A program made the position numbers and the translations under genes. Below, piece after piece: positions 35,136-44,637 of a stretch of 64,000 nt of DNA. Source of the DNA: Nostoc sp. ATCC 43529 (GTDB lineage Bacteria; Cyanobacteriota; Cyanobacteriia; Cyanobacteriales; Nostocaceae); NCBI GenBank assembly GCA_003326205.1, contig LWTK01000094.1, forward strand, positions 124,001 through 188,000, in the 5' to 3' direction. Under the pieces are notes generated by a model. That model was not told where the DNA came from, made no database searches, and saw nothing but the letters and a program-made list of their open reading frames with translations. How positions within the stretch are numbered: position 1 is the first letter of the stretch; every line of letters starts with the position of its first letter.

Positions 35136-37118
35136 GTGCCTAGAATTAGCATTCCACCCAATTTTATTGGTAGTTTTGGCTCCGACACTTTAGTCGGCGA
35201 AGAGTTAAATGTATCTGTGGCAATAGGTATCGATATTTTAACTGGAGGCTTAATTTGTACCCGCTCAGGTAATGACAGCATTCAGGGTAAAGCTGTTGGT
35301 AGCAGCGGTAGTACCAATGGCGGCAATGGGACTGGCATTGCCAACCGCGGCCGCTTGAATGTAGGAAATGGAAATGACACAATTACTGGCACTGGTACTG
35401 GTGGTGACGGCCAAAACGCCAACAGTAGTAACGGCGGCGACGGTGGCAGCGGCACTGGCATTGCCAACAGCGGCAGCCTGAATGCAGAGAATGGAAATGA
35501 CACAATCGTCGGCACTGGTACTGGTGGTAACGGTGGCGACATTGGATCTGAGAGACCTACCGATGGTGGAGTTGGCACGGGTATTTTTAACAGTGGCAGT
35601 CTGAATGCAGGGAAGGGAAACGACACGATCGCCGGCACTGGCACTGGGGGCAATGGCGGCAACGGCAGCTTTGGTGCCATCAGCAACTCCGGCGGTAATG
35701 CCATCGGCATCGGCAACAGTGGTACTCTCAATACAGGGGATGGAGAAGATACTATCATCGCCACAGGGATTGGTGGCAGTGCCGGCGGGGGCAGGGAGAA
35801 CCTTGGCGAGAGCGGTACGGGCACAGGCATCAGTAACAGTGGCAGTCTGAATGCAGGGGACGGAAAAGATACAATTAACGGTACTGGTACTGGTGGCGAA
35901 GGCGGAAACGGTAACGACAGAGGCGGCGAAGGCGGCACAGGCACAGGCATCAGTAACAGTGGCAGTCTGAATGCAGGGGACGGAAAAGATAAAATTAACG
36001 GCATCGGTACTGGCGGCAACGGCGGCTTTAGTACCATTGGCATCGCGGGCAGCGGTGGTAATGGATTCGGTATTAGTAACGATGGTAGTTTGAATGTAGC
36101 GGAGGGAGAAGACATTATCATCGGCATCGGTACTGGTGGCAGGGGCGACGATGGCTTCATCGGCGGTAATGGCGGTAGTGGCACAGGCATTGCCAACAGT
36201 GGCAGTCTCAATGCAGGGGATGGAAAAGACACTATCTCAGGTACTGGTATCGGTGGTAGCGGTGGTGAGGGCGTCGGGTTAGGCTCTGGCGGTGCTGGGA
36301 TCGGCATCGCTAATACTAGCAGTCTGAATGGAGGGAACGGAGAAGATACTATCATCGGTAACGGTACTGGAGGCAACGCTGGCATCGACACTGACAACGG
36401 TTTTTTCTTGAGCAACGGCGGTAGTGGGACAGGCATTAGCAACAGTGCCCAACTGAATACCAAAGACGGAGAAGACACTATCATTGGCACCGGTACTGGT
36501 GGCAACGGTGGCATCGGTGTTGAACGTCTGGGCGACTCTGGTGCTGGCATCGGCATCGAGAACACTCAAGACGACACCATCACTACAGGATCGGGCAAAG
36601 ACACAATTACTGGTTATGGCAACAGTTCTGGAAATAACTCCATAGCTTATGGCATCTTCAACGATGGAACCATCAATACTGGCAATGATTCTGACGTTCT
36701 TACCGGACAGGCTACAGCAACCATCGGTGGTACTGCCTACGGAATTTACGGAAAGGGAACGATTAAAACTGGTTATGGCAATGACAAAGTTGTCGCTACC
36801 AGTATCCTAGATGGAGTTCAACAGAAAGTGACTATCGGTGGCGGCATCAAGATTGCTCTGGGCGCTGGGGATGACTACTTTAAAGGCTTCGGTGCTGCAA
36901 CTGTTGATGGTGGGGATGGTTTTGACACCCTCGATTTGACAGCTTTTAATCGCTCTCAACTGCTCGTATCTGGTGTTGTTGCTGGCAATACCCTTAAAAC
37001 TGCCAATATCAGTTTCAACAACAATGGAAACCTCATTAGCTTGTCCACGACTGGTTTTGAGAGTTTTATTTTTGCAGATAGCTCTTTCTCTTACAACACT
37101 TTGGCAAATGGGGCATGA
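35136..37118 (+). CDS. Gly-rich repeat protein with RTX-like GxGxDxI motifs
   Basis: A 660-residue acidic, glycine-rich protein of about ten near-regular repeats (~40-45 residues). Each has the form GTGISNSGSLNAGDGKDTI followed by a GTGTGGNGG spacer, then about three shorter divergent repeats, and a non-repetitive C-terminal domain (GAGDDYFKGFGAATVDGGDGFDTLDLTAFN) ending FESFIFADSSFSYNTL. The D/N-x-I turns resemble calcium-binding RTX or hemolysin-type nonapeptides and suggest a beta-roll or beta-solenoid. It starts with GTG after a GAGGAC sequence. There is no signal peptide; RTX proteins are secreted through type I systems via the C-terminus. No exporter is nearby. The 427-aa antisense ORF is a shadow of the repeats. 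Confidence 0.75.
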   Translation: MPRISIPPNFIGSFGSDTLVGEELNVSVAIGIDILTGGLICTRSGNDSIQGKAVGSSGSTNGGNGTGIANRGRLNVGNGNDTITGTGTGGDGQNANSSNGGDGGSGTGIANSGSLNAENGNDTIVGTGTGGNGGDIGSERPTDGGVGTGIFNSGSLNAGKGNDTIAGTGTGGNGGNGSFGAISNSGGNAIGIGNSGTLNTGDGEDTIIATGIGGSAGGGRENLGESGTGTGISNSGSLNAGDGKDTINGTGTGGEGGNGNDRGGEGGTGTGISNSGSLNAGDGKDKINGIGTGGNGGFSTIGIAGSGGNGFGISNDGSLNVAEGEDIIIGIGTGGRGDDGFIGGNGGSGTGIANSGSLNAGDGKDTISGTGIGGSGGEGVGLGSGGAGIGIANTSSLNGGNGEDTIIGNGTGGNAGIDTDNGFFLSNGGSGTGISNSAQLNTKDGEDTIIGTGTGGNGGIGVERLGDSGAGIGIENTQDDTITTGSGKDTITGYGNSSGNNSIAYGIFNDGTINTGNDSDVLTGQATATIGGTAYGIYGKGTIKTGYGNDKVVATSILDGVQQKVTIGGGIKIALGAGDDYFKGFGAATVDGGDGFDTLDLTAFNRSQLLVSGVVAGNTLKTANISFNNNGNLISLSTTGFESFIFADSSFSYNTLANGA

Positions 37119-37403
37119 GTTTGTGAATTCGTCTATCTGATGTTTTACTCCCTAGTTAGGGTGATTGGCGTTATTTGCTTTGAAACTGAAAAAGTATCTA
37201 CCAGCGTATATACTCTTAGCTCGAAACTTGTATAGATTGACTATAAATCAGTGATTTCTTGGGTATATGCAGTTTAGTAGTAACAATCAAGTGACGACAA
37301 TCACACTTATACATGATTAGGATCGTCTCATGGCGATCGCCAGCTAGGCATAATTAAGGACAACTGAACTCTAGCCGAGTCATTAATAGGGAACACACTA
37401 ATT

Positions 37404-37437
37404 ACCGACAGCCTTTATCAAAGACTGTCGGTTTTTT
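37404..37437 (+). terminator. Intrinsic terminator ACCGACAG ... CTGTCGGTTTTTT
   Basis: Perfect 8-bp arms with a 13-nt loop followed by six T residues. It lies 286 bp after the repeat-protein stop, which is far for a simple 3' end; a separate small RNA ending here is possible. The rest of 37119-37739 is AT-rich, with a purine tract and its complement at 37460-37540. Confidence 0.75.
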
Positions 37438-37739
37438 GTTATTAGTCATTGGGCAAACAGGGCATGGGGAAAGGGAAAGGGGTAAGGGGGAAAGATTAAA
37501 TTTATTCCTTTTCCCTTTAACCTTTAACCTTTTCCCCTACTCCCCCATCTCCTCATGCCCCATGCTGAAATAAAATTTCCCCACAACTGGTTGGTAACTT
37601 GACAGAGATTTAGCCATAGCCACTACCAAATGTGGGGAAGTTAAGATGGAATTGCTAATCTTATGCTTATGGAGTGCTAAAATTTCACCCTCACTCTAGT
37701 AGAACAAAAGTATCTCCTAGAATCCGCACAGAGTTTGTA

Positions 37740-38225
37740 TTAAGACATCGCTTGAATGATGTAATCAAAGTATGGCCCAGCTTCCGCAGCATCTTCCGCA
37801 CTCAGTAAGCCAAGAGCGGCTGTTTTGAGGGAACTGATAGCTTCTACCATTCCAGGTACGGGAACGCCCAATGAGTTGTACATTTCCCGCACACCAATCA
37901 AGCCGATTTTTTCAATTGGCTCTTTGTCGCCAGCAAGTACACCATAAGTAATTAGACGTAAATACCAGCCAAAATCACGGATACATAGAGAGCGTTGACG
38001 TTCCCCGTAAGCATTACCACCAGGAGAGATAAAGTCAGGACGCTTTTGCCAAAGTTGTTTGGTTGCTTCCTGGACTATCTTTTTTTCATTTTCAGCTAAG
38101 GTCGCAGCAATGCGCGTCCGTTGTACACCGGTTTGCAAAAAGTCTTTGATATTTTTAAGTTCGCCACTGCTGGGATAACGCAGTTCGTCGTCAGCTTTGA
38201 GAATAACTTGGCTAATTACAGTCAT
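37740..38225 (-). CDS. apcD: Allophycocyanin-B alpha subunit ApcD
   Basis: A 161-residue phycobiliprotein of the phycobilisome core, a terminal emitter that passes energy to the photosystems, notably PSI. I start at ATG 38225 ([23 protein letters not shown]); the track's GTG five codons upstream adds MISII, absent from the family. The chromophore cysteine lies in [24 protein letters not shown]. The DELRYP opening and the [30 protein letters not shown] segment distinguish ApcD from ApcA. As usual, apcD is monocistronic, away from apcABC. Confidence 0.92.
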   Translation of the reverse strand: MTVISQVILKADDELRYPSSGELKNIKDFLQTGVQRTRIAATLAENEKKIVQEATKQLWQKRPDFISPGGNAYGERQRSLCIRDFGWYLRLITYGVLAGDKEPIEKIGLIGVREMYNSLGVPVPGMVEAISSLKTAALGLLSAEDAAEAGPYFDYIIQAMS

Positions 38226-38320
38226 GATGATTGAAATCACCTTAAATATTATCTGCTAGTTTAGCGAGTCTGAGGTACACAAGTGAAGGGGGAGTGGGGA
38301 ATGGGGGTGAGCGAAAAAAG

Positions 38321-38597
38321 GTGTGGGGAGTGTGGGGGTGTGGGGAGTGTGGGGAGTGTGGAGGGTAATTTTTTGGATACTTAGCTAGAAATCCCACACA
38401 AAATTTCCTTCACCCGAGAGATGGGGAGATGAGGGGGATCGGGGAGACGCGGTGAGGAAGTTGGAGTCTTGGCGGTTCCCGTCGAGTCCAAACTTCCCAA
38501 CCCGAAGGAGGACGCGGAGAATAATAAATGCCCAATGCCCTGTTTCCCCAATGACCAATGACCAATGACCAATGACCAATGACCAATGACCAATGAC
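38321..38597. repeat. Two simple repeat arrays, the second spanning the rlmD start
   Basis: GTGTGGGGA-type repeats fill 38321-38363. At 38549-38597 seven copies of CAATGAC run into the next gene, so its first ATG (38593) is part of the array. Between them is a GC-rich tract of no recognised function. Confidence 0.75.
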
Positions 38598-40008
38598 TAA
38601 AATGATTTGGCAACAAGGTGAATTAATTGAAGTAACGATCGCCGATCTCAGCGATACTGGCGATGGGGTGGGACGTGCTAATGAACGTGTAGTATTTGTC
38701 CCGGATACTGTACCAGGCGATCGCGCTATAGTGCGTTTAGTACATGTTAAACCCAAATATGCCCACGCTAAGCTACAAAAGCTATTGCAACCATCTCCTC
38801 ATCGCATCCGCCCTGGCTGTATTGTGGCTGATAAGTGTGGTGGTTGCCAGTGGCAGCATATTAATTATGATTACCAGCTTGTCGCTAAGCAAAATCAAGT
38901 TATCCAAGCTTTGGAGCGCATTGGCGGTTTTACCCAACCACCAGTAGATCCGGTACTGGCTGTGGGTTCTGCTTTGGGCTACCGAAATAAATCTACTTAT
39001 CCTCTAGGCAAATCGGCAACAGGACAAGTACAAGCTGGTTACTACCAAAAAGGTAGTCACCAATTAATTAACTTAAATCAATGTCCAGTCCAAGACTCGC
39101 GTTTAAATCCGATGCTTGCCGAAGTTAAGCAGGATATCCAACAGCGGGGTTGGCAAATTTACGACGAACATCGCCACCTTGGACAAATTCGCCATTTGAG
39201 TTTACGCATCGGCCGCCATACTGGCGAAATGTTGCTGACTTTAGTGGTTAAAGATTGGAATTTACCAGAAATTGCAACCCAAGCCCAGGAATGGTTAAAG
39301 CGTTATCCGCAGTTAATGGGAGTATGTCTGAATCGCAATGGCGATCGCACAAATGCTATCTTTGGAGTAGAAACCCGTTGCATCGCTGGAGTACCCCACC
39401 TGCGTGAAAAATTTGCTGGACTGGAATTTCAAGTGCGCCCAGATACATTTTTCCAAGTTTATACAGAAACAGCAGAGGCATTATTGGAGGTAATTCAGTC
39501 AGAACTTAATCTTCAAGGGCATGAATCTTTAGTTGATGCCTACTGTGGTATAGGCACTTTAACTTTGCCCCTGGCCAAACAAGTACGCCAAGCCACAGGT
39601 TTAGAAGTGCAACCAACAGCCGTGGAACAAGCTATTTTGAATGCCGAACGCAATGAAATTAATAATGTGACATTCCAAGTCGGCGCAGTTGAGAAATTGC
39701 TGCCAAAAATGGGCACAATACCAGAGGTCGTAATTCTCGATCCACCACGTAAAGGGTGCGATCGCGCTGTCATTGACACTTTACGGCAATTGAAACCATC
39801 TCGGATTGTTTACGTCAGCTGTAAAGTAGCCACCCTCGCCCGTGACCTAAAATTACTCTGTCAAGATGGGCAATATAAGATCGCACGGGTACAACCTGCT
39901 GATTTTTTTCCCCAAACTGCTCATGTGGAAGCTGCTGCCTTTCTTGTGCTATCACATTTGGATAATGATGCTGATTCCTTTAAAAAAATTGAAATTTCAA
40001 ATTTGTAG
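38593..40008 (+). CDS. rlmD: 23S rRNA (uracil-5-)-methyltransferase, RlmD/RumA type
   Basis: A 471-residue SAM-dependent m5U methyltransferase. It has an N-terminal TRAM domain (GELIEVTIADLSDTGDGVGR, VPGDRAIVRLV), then the [4Fe-4S] cysteine cluster CIVADKCGGCQWQHINYDYQ. The SAM site is LVDAYCGIGTLTLPLA, and the catalytic cysteine lies in RIVYVSCKVATLARDL. These features match RlmD; the exact uridine cannot be told from sequence, and many cyanobacteria and Gram-positives have a dual-site homologue. The first ATG lies in a heptamer repeat; ATG 38602, three codons later, is an equally good start. Confidence 0.88.
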   Translation: MTKMIWQQGELIEVTIADLSDTGDGVGRANERVVFVPDTVPGDRAIVRLVHVKPKYAHAKLQKLLQPSPHRIRPGCIVADKCGGCQWQHINYDYQLVAKQNQVIQALERIGGFTQPPVDPVLAVGSALGYRNKSTYPLGKSATGQVQAGYYQKGSHQLINLNQCPVQDSRLNPMLAEVKQDIQQRGWQIYDEHRHLGQIRHLSLRIGRHTGEMLLTLVVKDWNLPEIATQAQEWLKRYPQLMGVCLNRNGDRTNAIFGVETRCIAGVPHLREKFAGLEFQVRPDTFFQVYTETAEALLEVIQSELNLQGHESLVDAYCGIGTLTLPLAKQVRQATGLEVQPTAVEQAILNAERNEINNVTFQVGAVEKLLPKMGTIPEVVILDPPRKGCDRAVIDTLRQLKPSRIVYVSCKVATLARDLKLLCQDGQYKIARVQPADFFPQTAHVEAAAFLVLSHLDNDADSFKKIEISNL

Positions 40009-40388
40009 TCTAGTGCATACTAACAATGCTAAAATCGAATTAAGCTAAAAATAGAAATTCATTTTGTTTAAAGAAATTTAAGTTGCATCGACTCCTAAAA
40101 GTATGAATGGGATTGTGTAAATTACAAATCGGCAACTAACTAGAGTATCTCAATACTCAATGAAATTCATAGCAATTTTCTAAGTTGCTCATTCCCCAAT
40201 CAAATTTATTGGAGCCGTTATATATCCGGCCAATCCCAACTAATTCATAGAGTCAATGCTCCCTAGCATTTTCAAAATTTAGTTTTAAAGACGCAAGTTT
40301 GAAGGCAGCATGACCACCTCAATTATTATCAGGGTGCCTGTGACACCAAACTGATGTCTAGCTAACTGAAAGCTATGGGGTTTCTCTT
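40009..40388. other. AT-rich intergenic region
   Basis: About 380 bp between the rRNA methyltransferase and the anti-sigma-like gene. No ORF, clear promoter or palindrome stands out. Confidence 0.5.
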
Positions 40389-40838
40389 GTGATTACTATT
40401 TCACTTCGTCCAGTTGGACGTTATTGGGGCACCATTAGTTTTGCCTCAACCCTCTATCTTTGTCCCATATTAGATTTATTGTTGGCAGAAATTCCAGCAA
40501 AATTACAGTCAGAACTACGTTTAGGACTTCAAGAAGCCCTAGTAAATGCAGCTAAACATGGCAATAATCTCGATCCAAGTAAAAGAGTTGTAGTACGTTT
40601 TTCCTTAATAGATAATCAATATTGGTGGATAATTTCAGACCAGGGTAGCGGCTTTACTCCCTCACCGATTACTGATGAAGAACCAACAGACTATCTACCA
40701 CCAGATGAAGCAGAAAGTGGTCGTGGTTTATGTCTTCTGCATCAAATTTTCGATCAGGTAGAGTGGAATCGCAAGGGTACAGAATTGAGGCTTTGTAAAC
40801 AAATGGAAAATCGTCGGGGACTATCTCTGCGGCGGTAG
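40389..40838 (+). CDS. Anti-sigma-factor-like serine kinase (HATPase_c) protein
   Basis: A 149-residue GHKL ATPase of the RsbW/SpoIIAB type. It has the N box LRLGLQEALVNAAKHGNN, the G1 box ISDQGSGF and the G2 box SGRGLCLLHQIFD. Stand-alone proteins of this class bind partner sigma factors or anti-sigma antagonists and phosphorylate the latter. No STAS antagonist, PP2C phosphatase or sigma gene is adjacent. The start is GTG; nearby upstream codons give no better start. Confidence 0.85.
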   Translation: MITISLRPVGRYWGTISFASTLYLCPILDLLLAEIPAKLQSELRLGLQEALVNAAKHGNNLDPSKRVVVRFSLIDNQYWWIISDQGSGFTPSPITDEEPTDYLPPDEAESGRGLCLLHQIFDQVEWNRKGTELRLCKQMENRRGLSLRR

Positions 40839-40903
40839 TTGTGGTTAGAAGCTAGGAGTGATGAGTTAAAAGTTTTAAACTATTAACTCCTAACTCTTAA
40901 CTC

Positions 40904-41182
40904 CTAACTTTTCCCATGAGTTGGACAGGGAGGAGCAGAAATAGAGCGATCTAGCCAACCAACTGCTTGTTCTAGTCTGGCTTGGGCTTCTTGTGGTTGA
41001 TTGTTTAAAAGATAAACAAGAGCTGCTGCTAGTTGTTCGCTGGCGCGGGAATTGCGGTTAGACTTGAGGCGATGCCAATCTTCAGGAGAAATGCTCAGTC
41101 TCTGCATTAGAGCTTGGGCTAGTTCTAAAGTACTAAATTCACTGAGTTGACTGGTTTTCGGCAGCTGTGCAGATTGAGACAT
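40904..41182 (-). CDS. Small helical cyanobacterial protein, unknown function
   Basis: A 92-residue helical protein (SEFSTLELAQALMQRLSISPEDWHRLKSNRNSRASEQLAAALVYLLNNQPQEAQARLEQAVGWLDRSI). The helical hairpin pattern resembles a single TPR-like unit. It ends in PPCPTHGKS, whose single Cys and His could bind metal. I recognise no named domain. The 41183-41495 region upstream has STRR (CATTAGT) and GC-rich dispersed repeats only. Confidence 0.6.
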   Translation of the reverse strand: MSQSAQLPKTSQLSEFSTLELAQALMQRLSISPEDWHRLKSNRNSRASEQLAAALVYLLNNQPQEAQARLEQAVGWLDRSISAPPCPTHGKS

Positions 41183-41495
41183 AATTTAAAGTCCTTTGTC
41201 ATTAGTTATTAGTCATTTGTCATTTGTCATTAGTCTTCCTTTACAAAGTTCTGTACTCTTCCCCTAACAGAGGCGCTGTTGTTAGCTTACTTACAAAGTA
41301 GGGGTATCGGGTGGCGGAGTTAGACGTTCGCAAACACGGCGAATCACTACTCTATCGCAGCAAACCTGGTAAGAAACTTTGGGCTTTGTCATTTGTCCAA
41401 AGTGCAATGACCTGTTTGACCAATGACTAATGACTAATGACAAATGACCAATGAGAAATGACAATTGACTTTTAATCTTAGTTTACTACTTGTAA

Positions 41496-41858
41496 ATGAA
41501 GCCGTCTCAACAATCACAACCGCCAGGGGAAAATCCGGAACCAGATTTAGAACAAGAAATCGAGGAAGTAGAGCGATCGCTCTTATCCTTGAGAGAACGT
41601 TACAATCAAGTACAGCGCGATCGTCAGCAAAAGGCTCAATCCCAGCAGCGTCAGGAGCAATTAAAGCGCCATAAATCCCAGACACCAGAAATTAAAGCAG
41701 AGTTACGGCAAATCAAACAGCAGTTGGAAATGCTAGAACTCAACTTAGAAAGTCAGTTATTTTCTTGGCGTAGTCTCAAAAAACCTTTCTGGCAGGCCGT
41801 CCGCTTTGGTGGAATGGGCGTTATCATAGGCTGGATATTAAAGTCATATGCTGGATAA
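41496..41858 (+). CDS. Coiled-coil protein with C-terminal membrane segment
   Basis: A 120-residue protein. Residues 10-90 form a charged coiled coil (EQEIEEVERSLLSLRERYNQVQRDRQQKAQSQQRQEQLKRHK, AELRQIKQQLEMLELNLESQL). The end has a short hydrophobic stretch AVRFGGMGVIIGWILKSYAG that likely inserts in or touches the membrane. No homologous function is known to me. It lies 96 bp before asnS on the same strand. Confidence 0.65.
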   Translation: MKPSQQSQPPGENPEPDLEQEIEEVERSLLSLRERYNQVQRDRQQKAQSQQRQEQLKRHKSQTPEIKAELRQIKQQLEMLELNLESQLFSWRSLKKPFWQAVRFGGMGVIIGWILKSYAG

Positions 41859-41954
41859 TGCCAATTTTGGATTTCAGATTTTTGGATTGGGTTAATGAGC
41901 TAACATTCTTTAATATCTTTAGTCCCTACGTTGACAAAATATAAGTTGCATAAT

Positions 41955-43346
41955 ATGGTAAATCGACGGATTGCAGAAATATTGCGAAGTGGTCAACCTG
42001 ATGAGTCTCTCCTAGTTCAAGGCTGGGTGAGGACAAAACGCGAGTCCAAAGGATTTGCTTTTATCGAAGTTAATGACGGCTCATCGCTAGCTAATTTGCA
42101 AGTCGTCATCAATCAGGATTTGCCAGATTATGAAGCTACCTTGAAAAAACTGAATACCGGTGCTGCCGTTGAGGTGGCTGGGGTGTTGGTGGCTTCTTTG
42201 GGTAAAGGACAGCGAATTGAGTTGAAAGCAGAATCTGTAAAAGTCTACGGAGAAGCCGATCCCGATACATATCCTCTGCAAAAGAAACGGCATTCCTTTG
42301 AGTTTCTGCGAACTATTGGACATCTGCGATCGCGTACTAATTCTTTTGGTGCAGTTTTTCGAGTGAGAAATGCTTGTTCGACAGCAATTCACCAATTCTT
42401 CCAAGAAAGAGGTTTTTTGTGGGTACACACACCCATCATCACTGCTAGCGATTGTGAAGGTGCGGGCGAACTTTTTAGCGTTACTAGTTTGGATTTAAAA
42501 AATATTCCCCGCACAGATAATCAAGCAGTAGATTACAGCCAAGACTTTTTTGCTAAACCTACATATTTAACAGTTAGCGGTCAGCTGGAAGCGGAAATCA
42601 TGGCGATGGCGTTTAGCAACGTCTACACATTTGGCCCTACCTTCCGCGCAGAAAATTCTAATACTTCGCGTCACTTAGCCGAATTTTGGATGGTTGAGCC
42701 AGAAATGGCTTTTTGTGACTTAGAAGGCGATATGGATTTAGCTGAAGCATTTCTCAAACATATCTTTAACTATGTTTTGGAAACTTGCCCAGAAGACATG
42801 GAATTTTTCAATCAGCGCATTGATAATTCTGTGTTGGCAACAGCCGATAATATTATTAACAATCAATTTGAACGCTTAACTTACACAGCAGCGATCGCAC
42901 TTTTAGAAAAAGCCGATGTCAAATTTGAATATCCTGTCAGCTGGGGCTTAGATTTACAATCAGAACACGAACGTTATTTGGCTGAACAATTATTTAAAAA
43001 GCCAGTAATCGTCACAGATTATCCAGCAAAAATTAAAGCTTTTTATATGCGCTTGAACGACGACGAAAAAACCGTCCGCGCAATGGATATTCTCGCGCCG
43101 AAAATTGGCGAAATTATTGGTGGTTCCCAACGGGAAGAACGCTTAGAAGTTCTTGAACGTCGGGTAATAGCGCAAGGAATGAAGCCAGAAGATTTATGGT
43201 GGTATCTAGATTTGCGTCGTTATGGTACTGTTCCTCACGCTGGTTTTGGTTTGGGTTTTGAACGACTCGTGCAATTCATCACCGGAATGGCCAATATTCG
43301 TGATGTGATTCCCTTCCCGCGTACACCGCAAAGTGCCGAGTTTTAG
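41955..43346 (+). CDS. asnS: Asparaginyl-tRNA synthetase
   Basis: A 463-residue class IIb aminoacyl-tRNA synthetase that charges tRNA-Asn. I start at ATG 41955 ([31 protein letters not shown]); the track's TTG adds eight unconserved residues. An N-terminal OB-fold anticodon-binding domain is followed by class II motifs: [62 protein letters not shown], and [29 protein letters not shown]. Length is normal. A terminator follows. Confidence 0.97.
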   Translation: MVNRRIAEILRSGQPDESLLVQGWVRTKRESKGFAFIEVNDGSSLANLQVVINQDLPDYEATLKKLNTGAAVEVAGVLVASLGKGQRIELKAESVKVYGEADPDTYPLQKKRHSFEFLRTIGHLRSRTNSFGAVFRVRNACSTAIHQFFQERGFLWVHTPIITASDCEGAGELFSVTSLDLKNIPRTDNQAVDYSQDFFAKPTYLTVSGQLEAEIMAMAFSNVYTFGPTFRAENSNTSRHLAEFWMVEPEMAFCDLEGDMDLAEAFLKHIFNYVLETCPEDMEFFNQRIDNSVLATADNIINNQFERLTYTAAIALLEKADVKFEYPVSWGLDLQSEHERYLAEQLFKKPVIVTDYPAKIKAFYMRLNDDEKTVRAMDILAPKIGEIIGGSQREERLEVLERRVIAQGMKPEDLWWYLDLRRYGTVPHAGFGLGFERLVQFITGMANIRDVIPFPRTPQSAEF

Positions 43347-43417
43347 TTTCAAAACAAGGAAGCAGAAATCGCATCCACACAAACCAAGTCCATCTGGATG
43401 GACTAATAAAAACTTTG

Positions 43418-43440
43418 AAACCCGCGAATGCGGGTTTTAT
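43418..43440 (+). terminator. Intrinsic terminator after asnS
   Basis: AAACCCGC GAAT GCGGGTTT is a perfect 8-bp stem with a tetraloop, followed by TATTTG, 72 bp past the asnS stop. Confidence 0.8.
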
Positions 43441-43555
43441 TTGTATATCAGTGTATTTTATCAAGTAATTAATTAAAACTAATTTTTTTGAATTTCCTGT
43501 TGTAAAACTTGAATTTGCTCAATAGATAATATCAAGTCCGGATAATCACTTACGA

Positions 43556-44136
43556 TTAAACTCCAATCTGAAGCCACCAATGAAAACCCGTTAACCCGCG
43601 AATTAAATCTTGCTGTTGAAGTAAAGACTGACAGCGATGAAATAAAATATTCTCCAAATCATTAAGTGAGTTAAACGATTGATTAGCAAGTGGTTCATCC
43701 ACCAAAGTCCACAACCTTTCTGCAGGCTGTAACTCAGGTGAGTGAGAAGGCAAAAATGTTAAATGTAGTCCTTCAGGAATCTGTAAATTTTTGCTGGTAT
43801 GCCAGCCAGCACGGTCAACCGCTAATAAAATGTGTTTATTTGTACCTAATCCAAATTCACGAGCAAAATCCGCCAAAACCTGATTAAACAATTCTGTGTT
43901 CACGTAAGGCAGAATCCATGCCTTAGTTTCTCCTGTTTTGGGATGTACAAAAGCATACAACCATAACCATTTAAACCGCCAATGGACATCAGCAATTGGT
44001 GTTTCCCCTTCCGGTACATAAACTCGTCGCAAAATTGGTTTGAGTCCTAAACGATGTTCATCTTCACACCACAACTGAACTTCTGCGTCCGGATAGGTAG
44101 TTTGAATTTGTTCTACTTCTGTGGCGAGTTTTTTTT
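43556..44136 (-). CDS. IS630 transposase, catalytic part (orfB, DDE domain)
   Basis: The frame extends upstream of the track's TTG to the A8 slippery run, reading LATEVEQIQTTYPDAEV before WCEDEHRLGLKPILRR. The DDE triad is visible: Asp in CEDEHRL, Asp in LLAVDRAGWHTSKN, and Glu in SPELQPAERLWTL. The protein ends with IRGLTGFHWWLQIGV. It lacks its own ribosome binding site, so it is most likely made as an orfA-orfB fusion by -1 frameshifting or transcriptional slippage at 44129-44136. The domain appears intact, so the IS may be active. Confidence 0.88.
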
Positions 44137-44637
44137 CCAGGCTTCTTGCTCAAAATAATCACTTTTTGTGTGTGATGGGCGGGGTACTCTGAGTCTAAAA
44201 GTCATCTCCCGTAATATCTCCCATCCCCTCTGTCGGCTGATACGAGTTCCTGTCGCTTCAGTTAACCAATCTGCCACCTTCCTACCATTCCATAATCCTC
44301 CATCCGGTGCTTTTTCTTGTAATACCTGCCATAACTGTGCTTGCTCGATATCATCTACTAGTGGCTGTGTTCCTTGGTTTAACTGTCTGCGTAGGCGAAA
44401 CCCGCCGAAGGCATCGCCTAATCCTTCTGTGCCCAACTCGTTGTATCTTTTTACCAATGCGTATATCCATGTCCTACTGTAGCCTGTAATTTCCTCTACT
44501 TGTTCGGTTTTTCTTCCTTGTGCTAATAACCAGATAATCTGATACTGACGGCTTTCTATCCCATCTTTGGCTTGACGGTAACGTTCTTCTAGCTCTTCTG
44601 GACTCAGATGTGCGGCTACACTAATTCGTTTTGGCAT
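44113..44637 (-). CDS. IS630 transposase, DNA-binding part (orfA)
   Basis: A 174-residue HTH-rich protein: LSPEELEERYRQAKDGIESRQYQIIWLLAQGRKTEQVEEITGYSRTWIYALVKRYNELG is the first winged-helix unit, and a second HTH follows (WNGRKVADWLTEATGTRISRQRGWEILREM). It ends EQEAWKKNSPQK in its own frame, right after the A8 run. It would recognise the terminal repeats. On its own it could act as a competitor of the fusion transposase. Confidence 0.88.
   Translation of the reverse strand: MPKRISVAAHLSPEELEERYRQAKDGIESRQYQIIWLLAQGRKTEQVEEITGYSRTWIYALVKRYNELGTEGLGDAFGGFRLRRQLNQGTQPLVDDIEQAQLWQVLQEKAPDGGLWNGRKVADWLTEATGTRISRQRGWEILREMTFRLRVPRPSHTKSDYFEQEAWKKNSPQK

Noticed and set aside
35282-36565. 427-codon minus-strand ORF opposite the Gly-rich repeat protein
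   Set aside because: It is proline-rich shadow coding caused by the GGT/GGC-rich repeats; there is no ribosome binding site or domain, and the plus strand has the coherent repeat protein.
37738-38240. Reading the phycobiliprotein as ApcA
   Set aside because: The DELRYP opening and [26 protein letters not shown] segment are those of ApcD, and no apcB neighbour is present.
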